Source of the DNA: Lachnospiraceae bacterium
GTDB lineage: Bacteria > Bacillota_A > Clostridia > Lachnospirales > Lachnospiraceae
Length of the DNA: 37,376 nucleotides
Assembly (NCBI GenBank): GCA_018365895.1
Contig: JAGZJD010000024.1
Span: forward strand, 1 to 37,376
Direction of reading: 5' to 3'
Shown here: positions 17,423 through 27,240 of the stretch, piece after piece
Numbering within the stretch: position 1 is the first letter of the stretch
Layout of the letters: each line of letters starts with the position of its first letter
The notes under the pieces: model-generated
Told to the model about the DNA's origin: nothing
Seen by the model: the letters and a program-made list of their open reading frames with translations, nothing else
Database searches by the model: none
Position numbers and translations under genes: made by a program

Positions 17423-18466
17423 TTATCTTTGCTTAAAAAGAGCCAGACAGTTATTTTTTTTTCTAATAAATACATTAAATCTTTTTTCTCCTACCAACCT
17501 ATAACTCAACAATTTAATTTTTGCTTTAAGAATCACATATAGTGGTGTATAATCAAAATCATCTAATATTTTTTTGTTTATGTAAAAATTAACATTTTCA
17601 TCAACTGCTGGTATAAAGTTTTTTTCCTTATCAATTTTTTGATTTGCATATTGATAATTCTTCGCTCGAATTTTCTTGGACAATTTGTATTTTGTTTCTT
17701 TAGTTTTTCCACATGACAGACCCGAACCATCAAATCCAATATTTTTAACTTTAGTTTTAAGAGGCGTCACAATAAACTTCTGATTAAGTTGCAAATAAAT
17801 ACCACATGCGACATCCGTAGCTGTTTTGGTAAAATCCTTTGAATTTAATGTAAGTGCTCCATTGACAGCATTAACATATCTAGCTGTCGTCATTTGCTTT
17901 AAAGATATTTTTTCATTAACAACAAAATTCTTTATAAATCCGTCTAAAATTTCTTTTCTAAATGCAATATACTTATCTCTCCAAAAGCCCGTTCCCCACA
18001 TTGGAAATATTTGTTGTCCCAAAAATGCATTACAATATGGTTTTATTTTCCAATTTACTGGATATGAGTATCCTGTTACTGCTAATATATCCTCTCTATC
18101 TTTATATAGCTCCAAACATTTATCCATATACTCCAAGAAATTCTCAGAAAAAACACAATCATCATCGCATCGAATAAACCTATCATATTTTCTCCAAACC
18201 TGATCATATGCATCTTTTGTATTTTCAAATGCGCCAAAATTATGATTTCGTTTGATAACTATAAAATCTGCAAATTCTGCAAATTCACCATTTAAATACT
18301 CACAAATTTTGTTATATCCTTCCCAATGTTTTTTTTCTGCTGGATAATCTAATGCTATATAGATTTCCGTATATTTTGCCCACGTATTTTTTTTTAAGCT
18401 TTCTACACACTGAATAAAGTGATCTGCTCTACACAATGTTGGTATTACCATAGGTGCATATATCAT
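17423..18466 (-). CDS. Glycosyltransferase (GT-A fold, GT2-like)
   Basis: 347 aa. N-terminal VIPTLCRADHFIQCVESLKK is the nucleotide-sugar-binding start of GT-A enzymes; KYDRFIRCDDDCVFSENFLEYM near residue 95 carries the D-x-D type metal site. MWGTGFWRDKYIAFRKEIL follows. The C-terminal third is basic with a Lys/Asn-rich stretch. It would add one sugar of the capsule repeat on the cytoplasmic side; donor and acceptor unknown. GGAGGAG lies upstream of the ATG. A 200-bp gap separates it from the flippase gene; I see no signal there. Confidence 0.8.
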   Translation of the reverse strand: MIYAPMVIPTLCRADHFIQCVESLKKNTWAKYTEIYIALDYPAEKKHWEGYNKICEYLNGEFAEFADFIVIKRNHNFGAFENTKDAYDQVWRKYDRFIRCDDDCVFSENFLEYMDKCLELYKDREDILAVTGYSYPVNWKIKPYCNAFLGQQIFPMWGTGFWRDKYIAFRKEILDGFIKNFVVNEKISLKQMTTARYVNAVNGALTLNSKDFTKTATDVACGIYLQLNQKFIVTPLKTKVKNIGFDGSGLSCGKTKETKYKLSKKIRAKNYQYANQKIDKEKNFIPAVDENVNFYINKKILDDFDYTPLYVILKAKIKLLSYRLVGEKRFNVFIRKKNNCLALFKQR

Positions 18467-18477
18467 ATAGACTCCTC

Positions 18478-19119
18478 CTATAATTTTTCTTCATTTAGCC
18501 ATTTCACAAAATCAAAAACATCATAATATTTGTGCAGACATATTTTTTTAGGCATTCTAAACACATCTCCCAATTCATCACAATTTTCAAATCCTGGAAT
18601 ATAAACAGCAGAATGAATCTCTGGGTATTCTCTCTTAGTCAACACAATTTTATTTTTATAAGGCAATTTATCAAAGTTAACTAAATCTTCAAATGTACAC
18701 CCATCTCGCTCACTCATCATAATAAACATATTATGCTTATCTATCCGCTTATAACGATTTATCCATTTGTTTTGAGCCTCTTCCGACGAATGGTAGTGCA
18801 CAAAATAAATTTTGATATCGCCTAACTCAGCCACCGGATACCCTTTTTCATCACTCAAATTTTTATCAAACACCAATGAATACTTTGAATAAGAATCTAT
18901 ATTCGATACAAATTTAATAAAGTCCTTCGGTTCTATATATAAATTTACTGTCGGTGAATTAAATCTACAGTTCAGCTCGTGAGTTATAATTGCTCCAGTG
19001 CAATTACTTGATATCCAAGTAAAATTTTTATTTTTTAATTTTTTTCTTTTAGCAGCACACACGGTAGCATATCTAATTCTTTCACGTATTTTTATTAGCA
19101 TCATTTGAATATCAATCAT
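18478..19119 (-). CDS. DUF1919-type exopolysaccharide biosynthesis protein
   Basis: 213 aa. Matches the DUF1919 pattern as I know it: FTWISSNCTGAIITHELNCRFNSPTVNLYI near residue 33, DFIKFVSNIDSYSKY, YPVAELGDIKIYFVHYHS and MMSERDGCTFEDLVNFD, ending with YPEIHSAVYIPGF. Members occur in capsule clusters and have been proposed to be glycosyltransferases or modifying enzymes, but the reaction is not established. It sits 11 bp upstream of the GT2-like gene and is cotranscribed with it. Confidence 0.7.
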   Translation of the reverse strand: MIDIQMMLIKIRERIRYATVCAAKRKKLKNKNFTWISSNCTGAIITHELNCRFNSPTVNLYIEPKDFIKFVSNIDSYSKYSLVFDKNLSDEKGYPVAELGDIKIYFVHYHSSEEAQNKWINRYKRIDKHNMFIMMSERDGCTFEDLVNFDKLPYKNKIVLTKREYPEIHSAVYIPGFENCDELGDVFRMPKKICLHKYYDVFDFVKWLNEEKL

Positions 19120-19139
19120 AATACTTTGTGACTCCTTCG

Positions 19140-20186
19140 TTAATGTCTTGCGATATTACCAATAATATTTTTCATAATTGTATTTAGAATTTTTTCTGTC
19201 ACTTCTAATAAAACAGATGCTATTAATGAGACAGCCAATAGACTGAAAAATATAAGGATCGGATACTTAAACCCATAAATCAAATTAGGCCAATAATAGA
19301 ATGCGAAAAATGTATGGGTAAGCCACATATACGTCGAGTATTTTCCAATCAATCTCAAATATTTTTCTATCTTGCTAAACCGCTCTGTCGCTTTCAAACA
19401 TAGCGCAATGAAAACTGGTGTAAGAATAGTGTCAATGAGCATACCTCCCGGACAATATACTTTAACAACCATAACAATCGCCATTGCTACAAATCCAATA
19501 CTCCAGTGCATTCTTATTTTTTCAGTTTTCTCAAAAATTTCCCATCTCTTGCATAGCCAGCCAGAAACAAATGCAAACTGACTTAATAAAAAATAATACA
19601 GGTTAAAGAAAACTCTAGTATCTTTTATCCAGGCATATGCACTGTGCATCACAACATATCTAATTCCATATCCTAATACAATTAAGAACAAACTAAATGC
19701 TGCAATATATTTTGAGTCCACTTTATTCTGAGTTTTTATTAATTGTGGCAAGATAATCAGCACTATTAATATATAGACAAACAAAAACCAACATTCTTGA
19801 TTATAGGAAGTGTTAAACCCAGTTACATTCTGCAAAAGCGTTTTTGCATCGCAGCTATAAATATGGTTTAAAAATCCGTAAGGTAAGAAAACAATTAGCA
19901 CTAATAAGTATTTTTTATATACTTTCCATATCGACAAAAGTACTTTGGACTTCGAAATACTTAAAGCTGACACATATTTGCTCGAAAAACCATATCCACT
20001 AAGAAATAAATAAAGAGTAACGCACAGTTTGCCAAAAACACCAAAGAATCCCTCAATAGTCAGGCTATTTGGCATTATGGCACCTGTTAACGAAATATAC
20101 TCTGCATTTCCCCATGTAAATAAATGGTGAACAATCATCAAAATTATTGCAATTCCTTTTATAGATAGTGATTTTTGTGCTGTCAT
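19140..20186 (-). CDS. Integral membrane acyltransferase (acyltransferase 3 family)
   Basis: 348 aa with about 10 membrane helices. The start SIKGIAIILMIVHHLFTWGN holds the His near residue 21 that is conserved in acyltransferase-3 proteins; YLFLSGYGFSSKY follows. These enzymes O-acetylate or otherwise acylate sugars of surface polysaccharides, taking acyl groups across the membrane. With the two hexapeptide acetyltransferases and the SGNH protein this gives the cluster several possible acylation or deacylation steps. Ribosome site AGAGG lies 11 nt from the ATG. Confidence 0.85.
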   Translation of the reverse strand: MTAQKSLSIKGIAIILMIVHHLFTWGNAEYISLTGAIMPNSLTIEGFFGVFGKLCVTLYLFLSGYGFSSKYVSALSISKSKVLLSIWKVYKKYLLVLIVFLPYGFLNHIYSCDAKTLLQNVTGFNTSYNQECWFLFVYILIVLIILPQLIKTQNKVDSKYIAAFSLFLIVLGYGIRYVVMHSAYAWIKDTRVFFNLYYFLLSQFAFVSGWLCKRWEIFEKTEKIRMHWSIGFVAMAIVMVVKVYCPGGMLIDTILTPVFIALCLKATERFSKIEKYLRLIGKYSTYMWLTHTFFAFYYWPNLIYGFKYPILIFFSLLAVSLIASVLLEVTEKILNTIMKNIIGNIARH

Positions 20187-20202
20187 TCGATTTAATACCT
20201 CT

Positions 20203-20958
20203 TTATTTCCCTAAAATTTTATTCTTAATTGCTCCTGCTTTTACTATCGCTGCAATAATAACATTTCCTAATCTCATACCAAAGATATTACGAATTTTTT
20301 CACTACGTTGCATTTTTTTCTTCTTCTTTGGTTCAAACCAGCTACCCGCAAAATGATGTATGCTATAGGTGTTTGGTGTTGTTGTAATCTTTCCAGTAAG
20401 GATGTGTTTCGGACAAAAGTATTCTGTTGGGAAAATTGTCATATCATTAATTACTTGAAAAGTATTATTTTGTTTTAGTCCAAGTTCAACTAGCGGTACA
20501 GTATTAATATCCGGGCTTGGAGTCAAATCACATGTTCCATCTTCATTAAGAAATGAGCGATTATTATATTCATCTCTTATTGCCTTAATAACTGTGTTTC
20601 CTGCTTCACACCCTGCCCCCTGACCTATGTTAATCTTAGTTTCACTCTCAAATCCCAAAAACCCATGTAAGGTTAATAAATCATCCAATGGTTTTACTAA
20701 TTCTACGTCTGTATCAAAATAGATACCGCCATAACGATACAAAATATCCAAACGTGCATAATCAGGAACGTGTCCCCATTTTTTCATAGCGAATGCCTGC
20801 TGAATATAAGGCACATCAGGAATTTCATAATTCTTCTCATTCCAAAGCTTAATCTCATAATCCGGGCAATACTTTTTCCAGGTCTCAATATTCTTCTTAT
20901 CTGCTTCTGGCAATGGATTATCTCCTAACCAGAAATAATGAATTACTTTAGGTATCAT
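20203..20958 (-). CDS. GT32-type capsular glycosyltransferase
   Basis: 251 aa. Begins IPKVIHYFWLGDNPLP, then CPDYEIKLWNEKNY and HVPDYARLDILYRYGGIYFD, followed by TDVELVKPLDDLL, giving the D-x-D metal site near residue 90. This is the pattern of GT32 sugar transferases with a DXD motif (mannosyl- or galactosyltransferases). Acts in the cytoplasm on the lipid-linked repeat. AAGGAG lies upstream; the start overlaps the end of the SGNH gene by 11 bp. Confidence 0.9.
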   Translation of the reverse strand: MIPKVIHYFWLGDNPLPEADKKNIETWKKYCPDYEIKLWNEKNYEIPDVPYIQQAFAMKKWGHVPDYARLDILYRYGGIYFDTDVELVKPLDDLLTLHGFLGFESETKINIGQGAGCEAGNTVIKAIRDEYNNRSFLNEDGTCDLTPSPDINTVPLVELGLKQNNTFQVINDMTIFPTEYFCPKHILTGKITTTPNTYSIHHFAGSWFEPKKKKKMQRSEKIRNIFGMRLGNVIIAAIVKAGAIKNKILGK

Positions 20959-22435
20959 AATTTACTCCTTTTTGTTTAGCCAATTCACTTACAATAAAAT
21001 CTTCATATAAGAAAGATACATACTCTAACCCAACATCGTTTAGATGATAATCATCTCCATACCTCAATACTGGAGTCCCAGTAAAATATCTTCTTGAGGA
21101 ATCTTCATTCCATACAATGTCAGTGCGATAGGAATTGTTAAAACAAGGGATTCCCCATTTCTCGCACATTTCCGCCATTGAGTTAATCCAATTTCCCTGC
21201 TGATTCCAAACGCTTTTATACTCTCCATTTTCAAGTCGTTCATAACGCTCAAACGGTGTGATACACATAATCCTAGCCTTAGGAAATTTTTCTTTTGCTC
21301 TTTCAAACAGAACATTTAATGTCCCACATAATGTAGATGTATCAGTTGAATCCTCATCTCCGATTGGAATCTGTGCTGTTATATCATTTGTACCAGCACA
21401 GATTAGAATAACATCACAGTCATCTGATAATTTTTCTAATTGCCCACCAATTACGCTATCCGACCATATTTCCTGTGTTAAATATTTTCCATTTACGGCC
21501 TGGTTATCTAACTCAGCATTATTTCTTTTTGCAATTCTTTCTGGCCAACAGTTCCCATCATATTCTCCATTTCCTTTGGCCATACTATCACCTACAACGC
21601 CAATCTTTAAATTCTTTAATAGAGGCGAAGTAGTATAACCCTCTTTCGACAGTCTATAGACACTATGTACTGTTCCAACCTCTTGTGAAACCAAAAGTGT
21701 TGTTGCATCTGAAGGTACTGTAACTGTTTCTGTAAACTCATCATTCCATCCACCTTCGTTTAAACTCCCCAACTCTTCAATTTTCAAACAATACTCATCT
21801 TCATAAAACACATATCTGCAACAAGCATTTTCATTTCCCTTCATTGCTCCAGATATTTCTATGACTTCGCCTGATTTTACAGCATAAGACAGTACCTGAT
21901 AATTCTTTTCTTTACAAATGACTCCTTGACTATCGATATAGGCATTTGTTATCTCAGATACCGCCATAACGCTAGGTATACTTATTTTTTCAGAAGCTAC
22001 AAATAAAAATTTTGCATTTTCTGGAACTTCAAGCTGGATAGAATATTGATCATGCCAGCCACCTACATTGGTGTATTGGTTCTTCCATAGAGTATTTGCA
22101 GTTTTTTCATCGCTAAAAGCAAATCGCAATGCACCATTCTCATTACCTACCATAGAACCGTCAATCTTAACATGATTTGTTTCGGAAATATCATAGACAT
22201 TTATCATATAATTTTCATGTGTTACTAACTCTCCCGATAATGAAATATACACATTATCGATTCTTTTGCATTCCTGAATCTTAGTTGCAAATTTAGATTC
22301 GCCTTCACTGTGTAACAATACTTTACTTGAATACAATTCTCCCTCTGGAATACTTATTTTATTTTTATTACATCCACATAAACAAGTTACAGTACAAAAC
22401 AAAATCGAGCAGATAATCTGTATATTTTTTTTCAA
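20948..22435 (-). CDS. Lipoprotein with duplicated N-terminal modules and an SGNH/GDSL hydrolase domain
   Basis: 495 aa from a TTG at 22435, with GGAG about 10 nt upstream; the nearby ATG is out of frame. A lipoprotein signal ends in LCGC with the lipid-carrying Cys near residue 22. Two similar modules follow: GSMVGNENGALRFAFSD plus GGWHDQYSIQLEVP, and GAMKGNENACCRYVFYED plus GGWNDEFTETVTVP. An SGNH hydrolase comes last: GVVGDSMAKGNGEYDGNCW (nucleophile Ser near residue 280), ICAGTNDI, and DDYHLNDVGLEY with the catalytic Asp-His pair. It would act outside the cell as an esterase, most likely removing or moving acyl groups on the polysaccharide. A sugar-binding role for the repeated modules is inference. 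Confidence 0.85.
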   Translation of the reverse strand: MKKNIQIICSILFCTVTCLCGCNKNKISIPEGELYSSKVLLHSEGESKFATKIQECKRIDNVYISLSGELVTHENYMINVYDISETNHVKIDGSMVGNENGALRFAFSDEKTANTLWKNQYTNVGGWHDQYSIQLEVPENAKFLFVASEKISIPSVMAVSEITNAYIDSQGVICKEKNYQVLSYAVKSGEVIEISGAMKGNENACCRYVFYEDEYCLKIEELGSLNEGGWNDEFTETVTVPSDATTLLVSQEVGTVHSVYRLSKEGYTTSPLLKNLKIGVVGDSMAKGNGEYDGNCWPERIAKRNNAELDNQAVNGKYLTQEIWSDSVIGGQLEKLSDDCDVILICAGTNDITAQIPIGDEDSTDTSTLCGTLNVLFERAKEKFPKARIMCITPFERYERLENGEYKSVWNQQGNWINSMAEMCEKWGIPCFNNSYRTDIVWNEDSSRRYFTGTPVLRYGDDYHLNDVGLEYVSFLYEDFIVSELAKQKGVNYDT

Positions 22436-22450
22436 ACTTTCTCATCTCCT

Positions 22451-23551
22451 TCACAATATAAATCTATACGGATAGATCGTCATATCTCTATTAATAAAGC
22501 TCATAACTAAAAACATAAAATGATATGCTAGTAAAAATGCGTCTCCATATGTTATTTTAGGAAACTCATCCTCGCTGTTATTCGGAAATATTGTACTTGC
22601 AAAGCTAGCCATAGCAATCATTTCTATAGTACTAAAATAATTTCTAATACGTGATGCATCTCCAAGTGTATAATCTAAAATACATAGAATCGTAGATATT
22701 GTTAATATCTGATCAACGAAATAAAATTTATCATCATTCGATAATAAACTATTAGTTTCCTTTTGTACATTCCATTTAAATAGATACAACATTGCAATCT
22801 GAATAAAGATTCCAAAACCAAAATGTACCGATACAGAATATCCTTCTACTCTCAAACCTCCTAGACTTTGAACCAATCTAAAAATGGCATTTGTGCCTAC
22901 TATTAATATAATAGGCAGTATGTAATTCAATGTTCTAAGGAAAATACCTGACCAGCTTCTTTTTGTTCCATAAAAATATATTAGAACTGCAATGATCGCA
23001 GTCATATGAAATACGGCCGCAATTGCTACAAATATAAAATATCTGATAGGTTTCTTTTCGATCACATAGCGAAAAGCAAAAAATATAATTGCCATGGCCA
23101 AATATTGACGTATTGTATTAAAACTACCAAAAAATATATATGTATATGCCAAGAAGGCCCATTCAATTCTAATTTCTTTTCGGAAATACCATATTCCTTT
23201 TAAATAAAAAAATGTTGTAAAGAATCCATAGAAAAGTGTTATTAACGTAAATTTTCCTCCAATAGATTTTACAAACAAACACAACCAAATATAGCTTGCC
23301 TCTATATCATACCACGTTTTTGCTTCTGCAAAAGAGTTTTTACTTGATAGCAAATCATATGCAGACTCATATGCGTAATAATCTCTCCCTACACCATATC
23401 TCAAACCTATAATTAAACTGTAGGCAATTATTAAGACCCACAATAAAAACTTGGAATTGTATTTATCCGCATAATGAATAGTAATTAAGCCCAAACTTAG
23501 GATTATAATATAGAATAAGATGCTCCCGAATTCTGAAAATTCTACAACCAT
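22451..23551 (-). CDS. EpsG/Wzy-type polysaccharide polymerase
   Basis: 366 aa from the ATG at 23551, which has AGGAG 5 nt upstream; a TTG seven codons earlier is only 0 bp from the previous stop and has no site. About 10-11 membrane helices; SLIIGLRYGVGRDYYAYESAYD near residue 50 is the loop characteristic of EpsG-family proteins (PF14897). It would link flipped repeat units into the capsule chain on the outer membrane face. It follows the GT2 gene with no gap. Confidence 0.85.
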   Translation of the reverse strand: MVVEFSEFGSILFYIIILSLGLITIHYADKYNSKFLLWVLIIAYSLIIGLRYGVGRDYYAYESAYDLLSSKNSFAEAKTWYDIEASYIWLCLFVKSIGGKFTLITLFYGFFTTFFYLKGIWYFRKEIRIEWAFLAYTYIFFGSFNTIRQYLAMAIIFFAFRYVIEKKPIRYFIFVAIAAVFHMTAIIAVLIYFYGTKRSWSGIFLRTLNYILPIILIVGTNAIFRLVQSLGGLRVEGYSVSVHFGFGIFIQIAMLYLFKWNVQKETNSLLSNDDKFYFVDQILTISTILCILDYTLGDASRIRNYFSTIEMIAMASFASTIFPNNSEDEFPKITYGDAFLLAYHFMFLVMSFINRDMTIYPYRFIL

Positions 23552-23572
23552 AATTACTCCTAAATATGCCAA

Positions 23573-24463
23573 TTAGATTAATGGAAATTTCCCATAATTC
23601 CTCATTAACAGTTTCACAGTTTCTTTTTTCAATACCTTTTTTGCAACTGCATTTTCCGTAATTCTCTGTTTAGCCGTTTTATAATTATCAACGATTTGTA
23701 TCATATTAACTTTTTCGCTTTTTAGCTGTCGCAATAAAAAGGAAAGTTTTGCTATCGCTCTATACGGCATAGGCAAAAGCAACATTTTAATAACATAATG
23801 ATTAATCATAACATTTCTTTTAATCTGCTTACGACTCAACCTTGTTTTTGAACTCGGGGAATGAATCACTTTAAAGTCCTTAAAATATTCTACTTTATAG
23901 CCCCTGTCATAATACAAAAATGCAGCATATCGTTCTTCTGCACCATACATTAATTTTGGTGGATAAAGATAACTTCTATCATTGATTTTTCTTAATACAT
24001 GGCAGGCTCCGACATATGAAAGCATCTCTCTGCCGCTAGTATCGTTTGTATTAAAAAAGTCTAACAAAGACGCCTGATCTCTCGTATCAAAAATATCAAC
24101 AGCCAATGCACCCACTCTTGTATGCTTTTTCATATACTCATACGCATCTTTAAGCATACAAGATTCATTTTCGTCAATAACAGCATCATCATCTATAAAC
24201 ATGACAATATCTGCAGAAGCTAATTCAAAGCCTTTATTTCTGCCTCCAGCTACTCCTAAATTTGTATCAGAAAAATAAGGCTTAATATGACCATTTTCAC
24301 CCATTAATTGATTCAATAGTTCTCTTGTTCCATCTGTTGAACCATTGTCAACTACTACTATTTCGTAGTTCATACCTGCGCACTTCTGGCATGAGCGAAT
24401 TGTTTTTAATAACTCATCTTTTCTATTGCAGGTAATTATGACAATTGAAATTAATCCTTCCAT
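23573..24463 (-). CDS. Family 2 glycosyltransferase
   Basis: 296 aa. Classic GT2 start ISIVIITCNRKDELLKTI, EIVVVDNGSTDGTREL with the nucleotide-binding Asp, LGVAGGRNKGFE, and ADIVMFIDDDAVID near residue 95 with the D-D-D metal site. The C-terminal part (residues ~200-296) is basic and helical and may touch the membrane. Overlaps the preceding GT4 gene by 13 bp; GGAGG lies upstream of the ATG. Adds one sugar of the repeat; resembles rhamnosyltransferases in layout, but the donor is not provable here. Confidence 0.9.
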   Translation of the reverse strand: MEGLISIVIITCNRKDELLKTIRSCQKCAGMNYEIVVVDNGSTDGTRELLNQLMGENGHIKPYFSDTNLGVAGGRNKGFELASADIVMFIDDDAVIDENESCMLKDAYEYMKKHTRVGALAVDIFDTRDQASLLDFFNTNDTSGREMLSYVGACHVLRKINDRSYLYPPKLMYGAEERYAAFLYYDRGYKVEYFKDFKVIHSPSSKTRLSRKQIKRNVMINHYVIKMLLLPMPYRAIAKLSFLLRQLKSEKVNMIQIVDNYKTAKQRITENAVAKKVLKKETVKLLMRNYGKFPLI

Positions 24464-25560
24464 CCTCTATTTCCTCCATGCAAGGCAAAATATTCTGCAT
24501 GTTTTTCTGCCATCTTTTCAATCGTATAATCTTTTATTGTATCTAGTGCATTACTTCCCAAAAGCTCACAATTAGAAAATACAGTTTCGATTGAGTCTTT
24601 CAGGGCATCTGGATCTTCACTTGGAACTAACTGACCATTTACACCACTTTTAATGAGTTCCAAACCAGCTATGCAATTTGTGGTTGTAATAACCGGTAAC
24701 GCATAACTCATAGCTTCATTAATTACCAAACCCCATATATCTTCTCTCGTAGGTAAAACAAATACATCTGCTGCCTTATAATACACTGATAACTCACTTT
24801 TATTCATAAAATCGACAAAGTGAATATTCTTTACATTATACTTCTGAATCAGTTCGATATATTCTTTCGGAGGCACACCACCTACTATATAAACTCCTAT
24901 ATCATCTGGTAATTTAGCACAGGCTTGTATAAGAATGTCATATCCTTTTCTGTGTATAAACTGACCAACAGATAATAACATCCGTTTTTCAGCAACTCCA
25001 ATTTGGCACTTCAGTTGCTCTTTCTCTTCTTTTTTTAGAGGTTTTTCTAACAAATCTTTTTCGCATACAGAGGAAAATGGATATACATAACATTTTTCTA
25101 ACTTTGCTCCGTAGTGCTTAAAGTATTTTGTTGCATTAGCTCCTGTGGAAAGCCACGCACTTGCCGATCCAAGCAAAAACTTCTTTAAATTCTGTTTTCT
25201 TTTAGATTCTTCTTTTATTAGCCCACCATCTGTACTAATCCAAAATGGTATACCTTTCAATTTCATATATGTAATTGCAATCATTGCCGTAATTGTACTA
25301 TACATTCCAACAACAATTACATCATATGTCTCGTTTAAATATTTCAAAATCTCTATTGAAATTGAATTATCTGTGCCGATTTCTTTTCCTCGCAAGAATA
25401 TCTCTGTATAAGTCTTATCACCAGCTGCTTCCCACTTCTTGTTTCGGTCAGATGCACTTCTTCTTTCATAAATAACCGTCAAATCACACATTTTTCCTAA
25501 TTCTGAAAAAAACCTAACGCGATACGGCGACGGCAAATTTGTCATAAATAAGATTTTCAT
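24451..25560 (-). CDS. Family 4 glycosyltransferase
   Basis: 369 aa, GT-B fold. N-terminus ILFMTNLPSPYRVRFFSELG; C-terminal half LLSVGQFIHRKGYDILIQAC, VDFMNKSELSVYYKAADVFV, and the E-x7-E element in REDIWGLVINEAMSYALPVI near residue 285. A retaining enzyme that uses a nucleotide sugar on the lipid-linked intermediate. Begins 2 bp after the previous GT4 stop. Confidence 0.9.
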   Translation of the reverse strand: MKILFMTNLPSPYRVRFFSELGKMCDLTVIYERRSASDRNKKWEAAGDKTYTEIFLRGKEIGTDNSISIEILKYLNETYDVIVVGMYSTITAMIAITYMKLKGIPFWISTDGGLIKEESKRKQNLKKFLLGSASAWLSTGANATKYFKHYGAKLEKCYVYPFSSVCEKDLLEKPLKKEEKEQLKCQIGVAEKRMLLSVGQFIHRKGYDILIQACAKLPDDIGVYIVGGVPPKEYIELIQKYNVKNIHFVDFMNKSELSVYYKAADVFVLPTREDIWGLVINEAMSYALPVITTTNCIAGLELIKSGVNGQLVPSEDPDALKDSIETVFSNCELLGSNALDTIKDYTIEKMAEKHAEYFALHGGNRGWKD

Positions 25561-25562
25561 TA

Positions 25563-26645
25563 TTAATCACCCATTACCGTGTGAAAAACACCAATCATAT
25601 TCTTGATATAGTGATCTTCTCTATACTTAGTTAGCACTGTATTACGATTTCTTTCGACATCTTCATAGCGATAATCTAGGCTGTCATATAAAACATCAAT
25701 ATCTACATTTTCATCCTTTATGACAATATTACTGCTCTCATCAACGATATCAGGGATACCGGCGTGATTTGTTGTCACAATAATCATGCCGTTACCCATT
25801 GCCTCAAGAATTGAAATGGGTTGACCCTCTTTTGGGTATCTTGTAATTAATGCGAAATAGTCAGAGTTTTTAAGCAACTCTGCTTTTTGAATACCACCAA
25901 CTACCCCATGATATGTAACATACTCTGAAAGATTATTATCTCTTACATATTCCCTAAACGATTTTTCTTCTTCACTTTCAAAAAATTTTCCTGCAAAATC
26001 GAAATGCAAACACCTTTTTTTTCCTTTCAGTACATTTTCTTTTTCTTTTTTAGCTAGCTTCAATACTTCAAAATAGCCTTTGCTTCTTATGAAATTTGAT
26101 AAGTACAATACGTGTTTAATTTCTTTTGACTCTGATTCTGCGATTTTCCTTTGATAAGTTGGATCATCCATCAAAAATTGGTCGTCCACACAATTAGGTA
26201 CGGTATAAATTTTATCCTCTGCTACAATCCCTTCAAAAATCCAACGAAGGCTGTCTCCCAATACAATAACTCCTGCAAGTTTCTTGCATGCATTCTCATT
26301 TAGTGTTTTTTGCCACTGAGGAATATCGTTTTCAATTAAATACCGATAATAGCCACCATGTAAATGAACCAAGCATTTTTTTCTTTTCAACTCTATTAAT
26401 TTTAATATTAATAAATCTCGTAAGTTGCCACCTCTCGTTTGACTAATAGTAAAATAAAACAAATCCGCATCACAATTAATAATTTTTATCAATGTTGAAA
26501 GAAATTTTTTATTATTCGATATATCTATCTTACTTAATTCAAATTCTTCTGATACTCTTGAATCAAATAACGTTTCTACTGCTTTCGTCAGTCCATGCAT
26601 TGGCGGTGGAAACTGAGCAACAAAGCAAATCTTTATTTTACTCAT
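25563..26645 (-). CDS. Family 4 glycosyltransferase
   Basis: 360 aa, GT-B fold. The N-terminus KICFVAQFPPPMHGLTKAVE holds the glycine-rich acceptor-side loop; the C-terminal half has VLYLSNFIRSKGYFEVLKLA, VTYHGVVGGIQKAELLKNSD and EGQPISILEAMGNGMIIVT with the E-x7-E-type nucleotide-sugar site near residue 270. The substrate is unknown. GAGGGGAGA lies directly before the ATG. Confidence 0.9.
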   Translation of the reverse strand: MSKIKICFVAQFPPPMHGLTKAVETLFDSRVSEEFELSKIDISNNKKFLSTLIKIINCDADLFYFTISQTRGGNLRDLLILKLIELKRKKCLVHLHGGYYRYLIENDIPQWQKTLNENACKKLAGVIVLGDSLRWIFEGIVAEDKIYTVPNCVDDQFLMDDPTYQRKIAESESKEIKHVLYLSNFIRSKGYFEVLKLAKKEKENVLKGKKRCLHFDFAGKFFESEEEKSFREYVRDNNLSEYVTYHGVVGGIQKAELLKNSDYFALITRYPKEGQPISILEAMGNGMIIVTTNHAGIPDIVDESSNIVIKDENVDIDVLYDSLDYRYEDVERNRNTVLTKYREDHYIKNMIGVFHTVMGD

Positions 26646-26654
26646 ATTCTCCCC

Positions 26655-27227
26655 TCACATCTTCTTAATAACCTTTGCTGGATTACCAGCAATTACACAG
26701 TTATCTTCAAATTTACCAGCAACAACCGCCCCAGCACCAACAACACAACCGTCTCCAAGAACTGTACCCTTTAAAATAATACTATTACAACCAAGGAAAC
26801 AATTCTTACCTATATGAATTTCTCTGCTCGGAATCAAATCGCTGTCACCACCATGTACATCATTTAACAGATTAATACGATCCTCCATATTAATTGGATG
26901 AAAATCATTATCTAAAATCTTACAGTTGCCACCGATGCAAGTATTCTTCCCAATGTAGATACCTTTTCTTGCATAGATGGTGGCTCCCGAGATACCAACA
27001 TTATCTCCAATTTCAATTACTGCTCCCGGAGCACGGGTTACAATAATTGTTCTGCTGTATAAACCAACCAGGTTACTTAAAAAACTGCTTTTGACGGTAA
27101 CATTGTCGCCAATTTTCAGCTTCGCGCCACCTTTATTAAAGATGACTGGCATACCCTTCAAAAGGAGATTCTTTCCGTATTCCACTTTAGTCATCTTCAT
27201 CAGAATCTTAAACCAGTTACTATTCAT
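26655..27227 (-). CDS. Hexapeptide-repeat acyltransferase
   Basis: 190 aa. Left-handed beta-helix repeats: LKIGDNVTVKSSFLSNLVG, VIEIGDNVGISGATIYARKG, NTCIGGNCKILDNDFHPINM with the catalytic-type His, then IHIGKNCFLGCNSIILKG, GCVVGAGAVVAGKFEDN and [11 protein letters not shown]. Similar to WcaF/MaaT-type sugar O-acetyltransferases. It is encoded between two glycosyltransferases, so its likely job is to acetylate a sugar of the repeat unit. Confidence 0.9.
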   Translation of the reverse strand: MNSNWFKILMKMTKVEYGKNLLLKGMPVIFNKGGAKLKIGDNVTVKSSFLSNLVGLYSRTIIVTRAPGAVIEIGDNVGISGATIYARKGIYIGKNTCIGGNCKILDNDFHPINMEDRINLLNDVHGGDSDLIPSREIHIGKNCFLGCNSIILKGTVLGDGCVVGAGAVVAGKFEDNCVIAGNPAKVIKKM

Positions 27228-27240
27228 TATCTCTCCCCTT

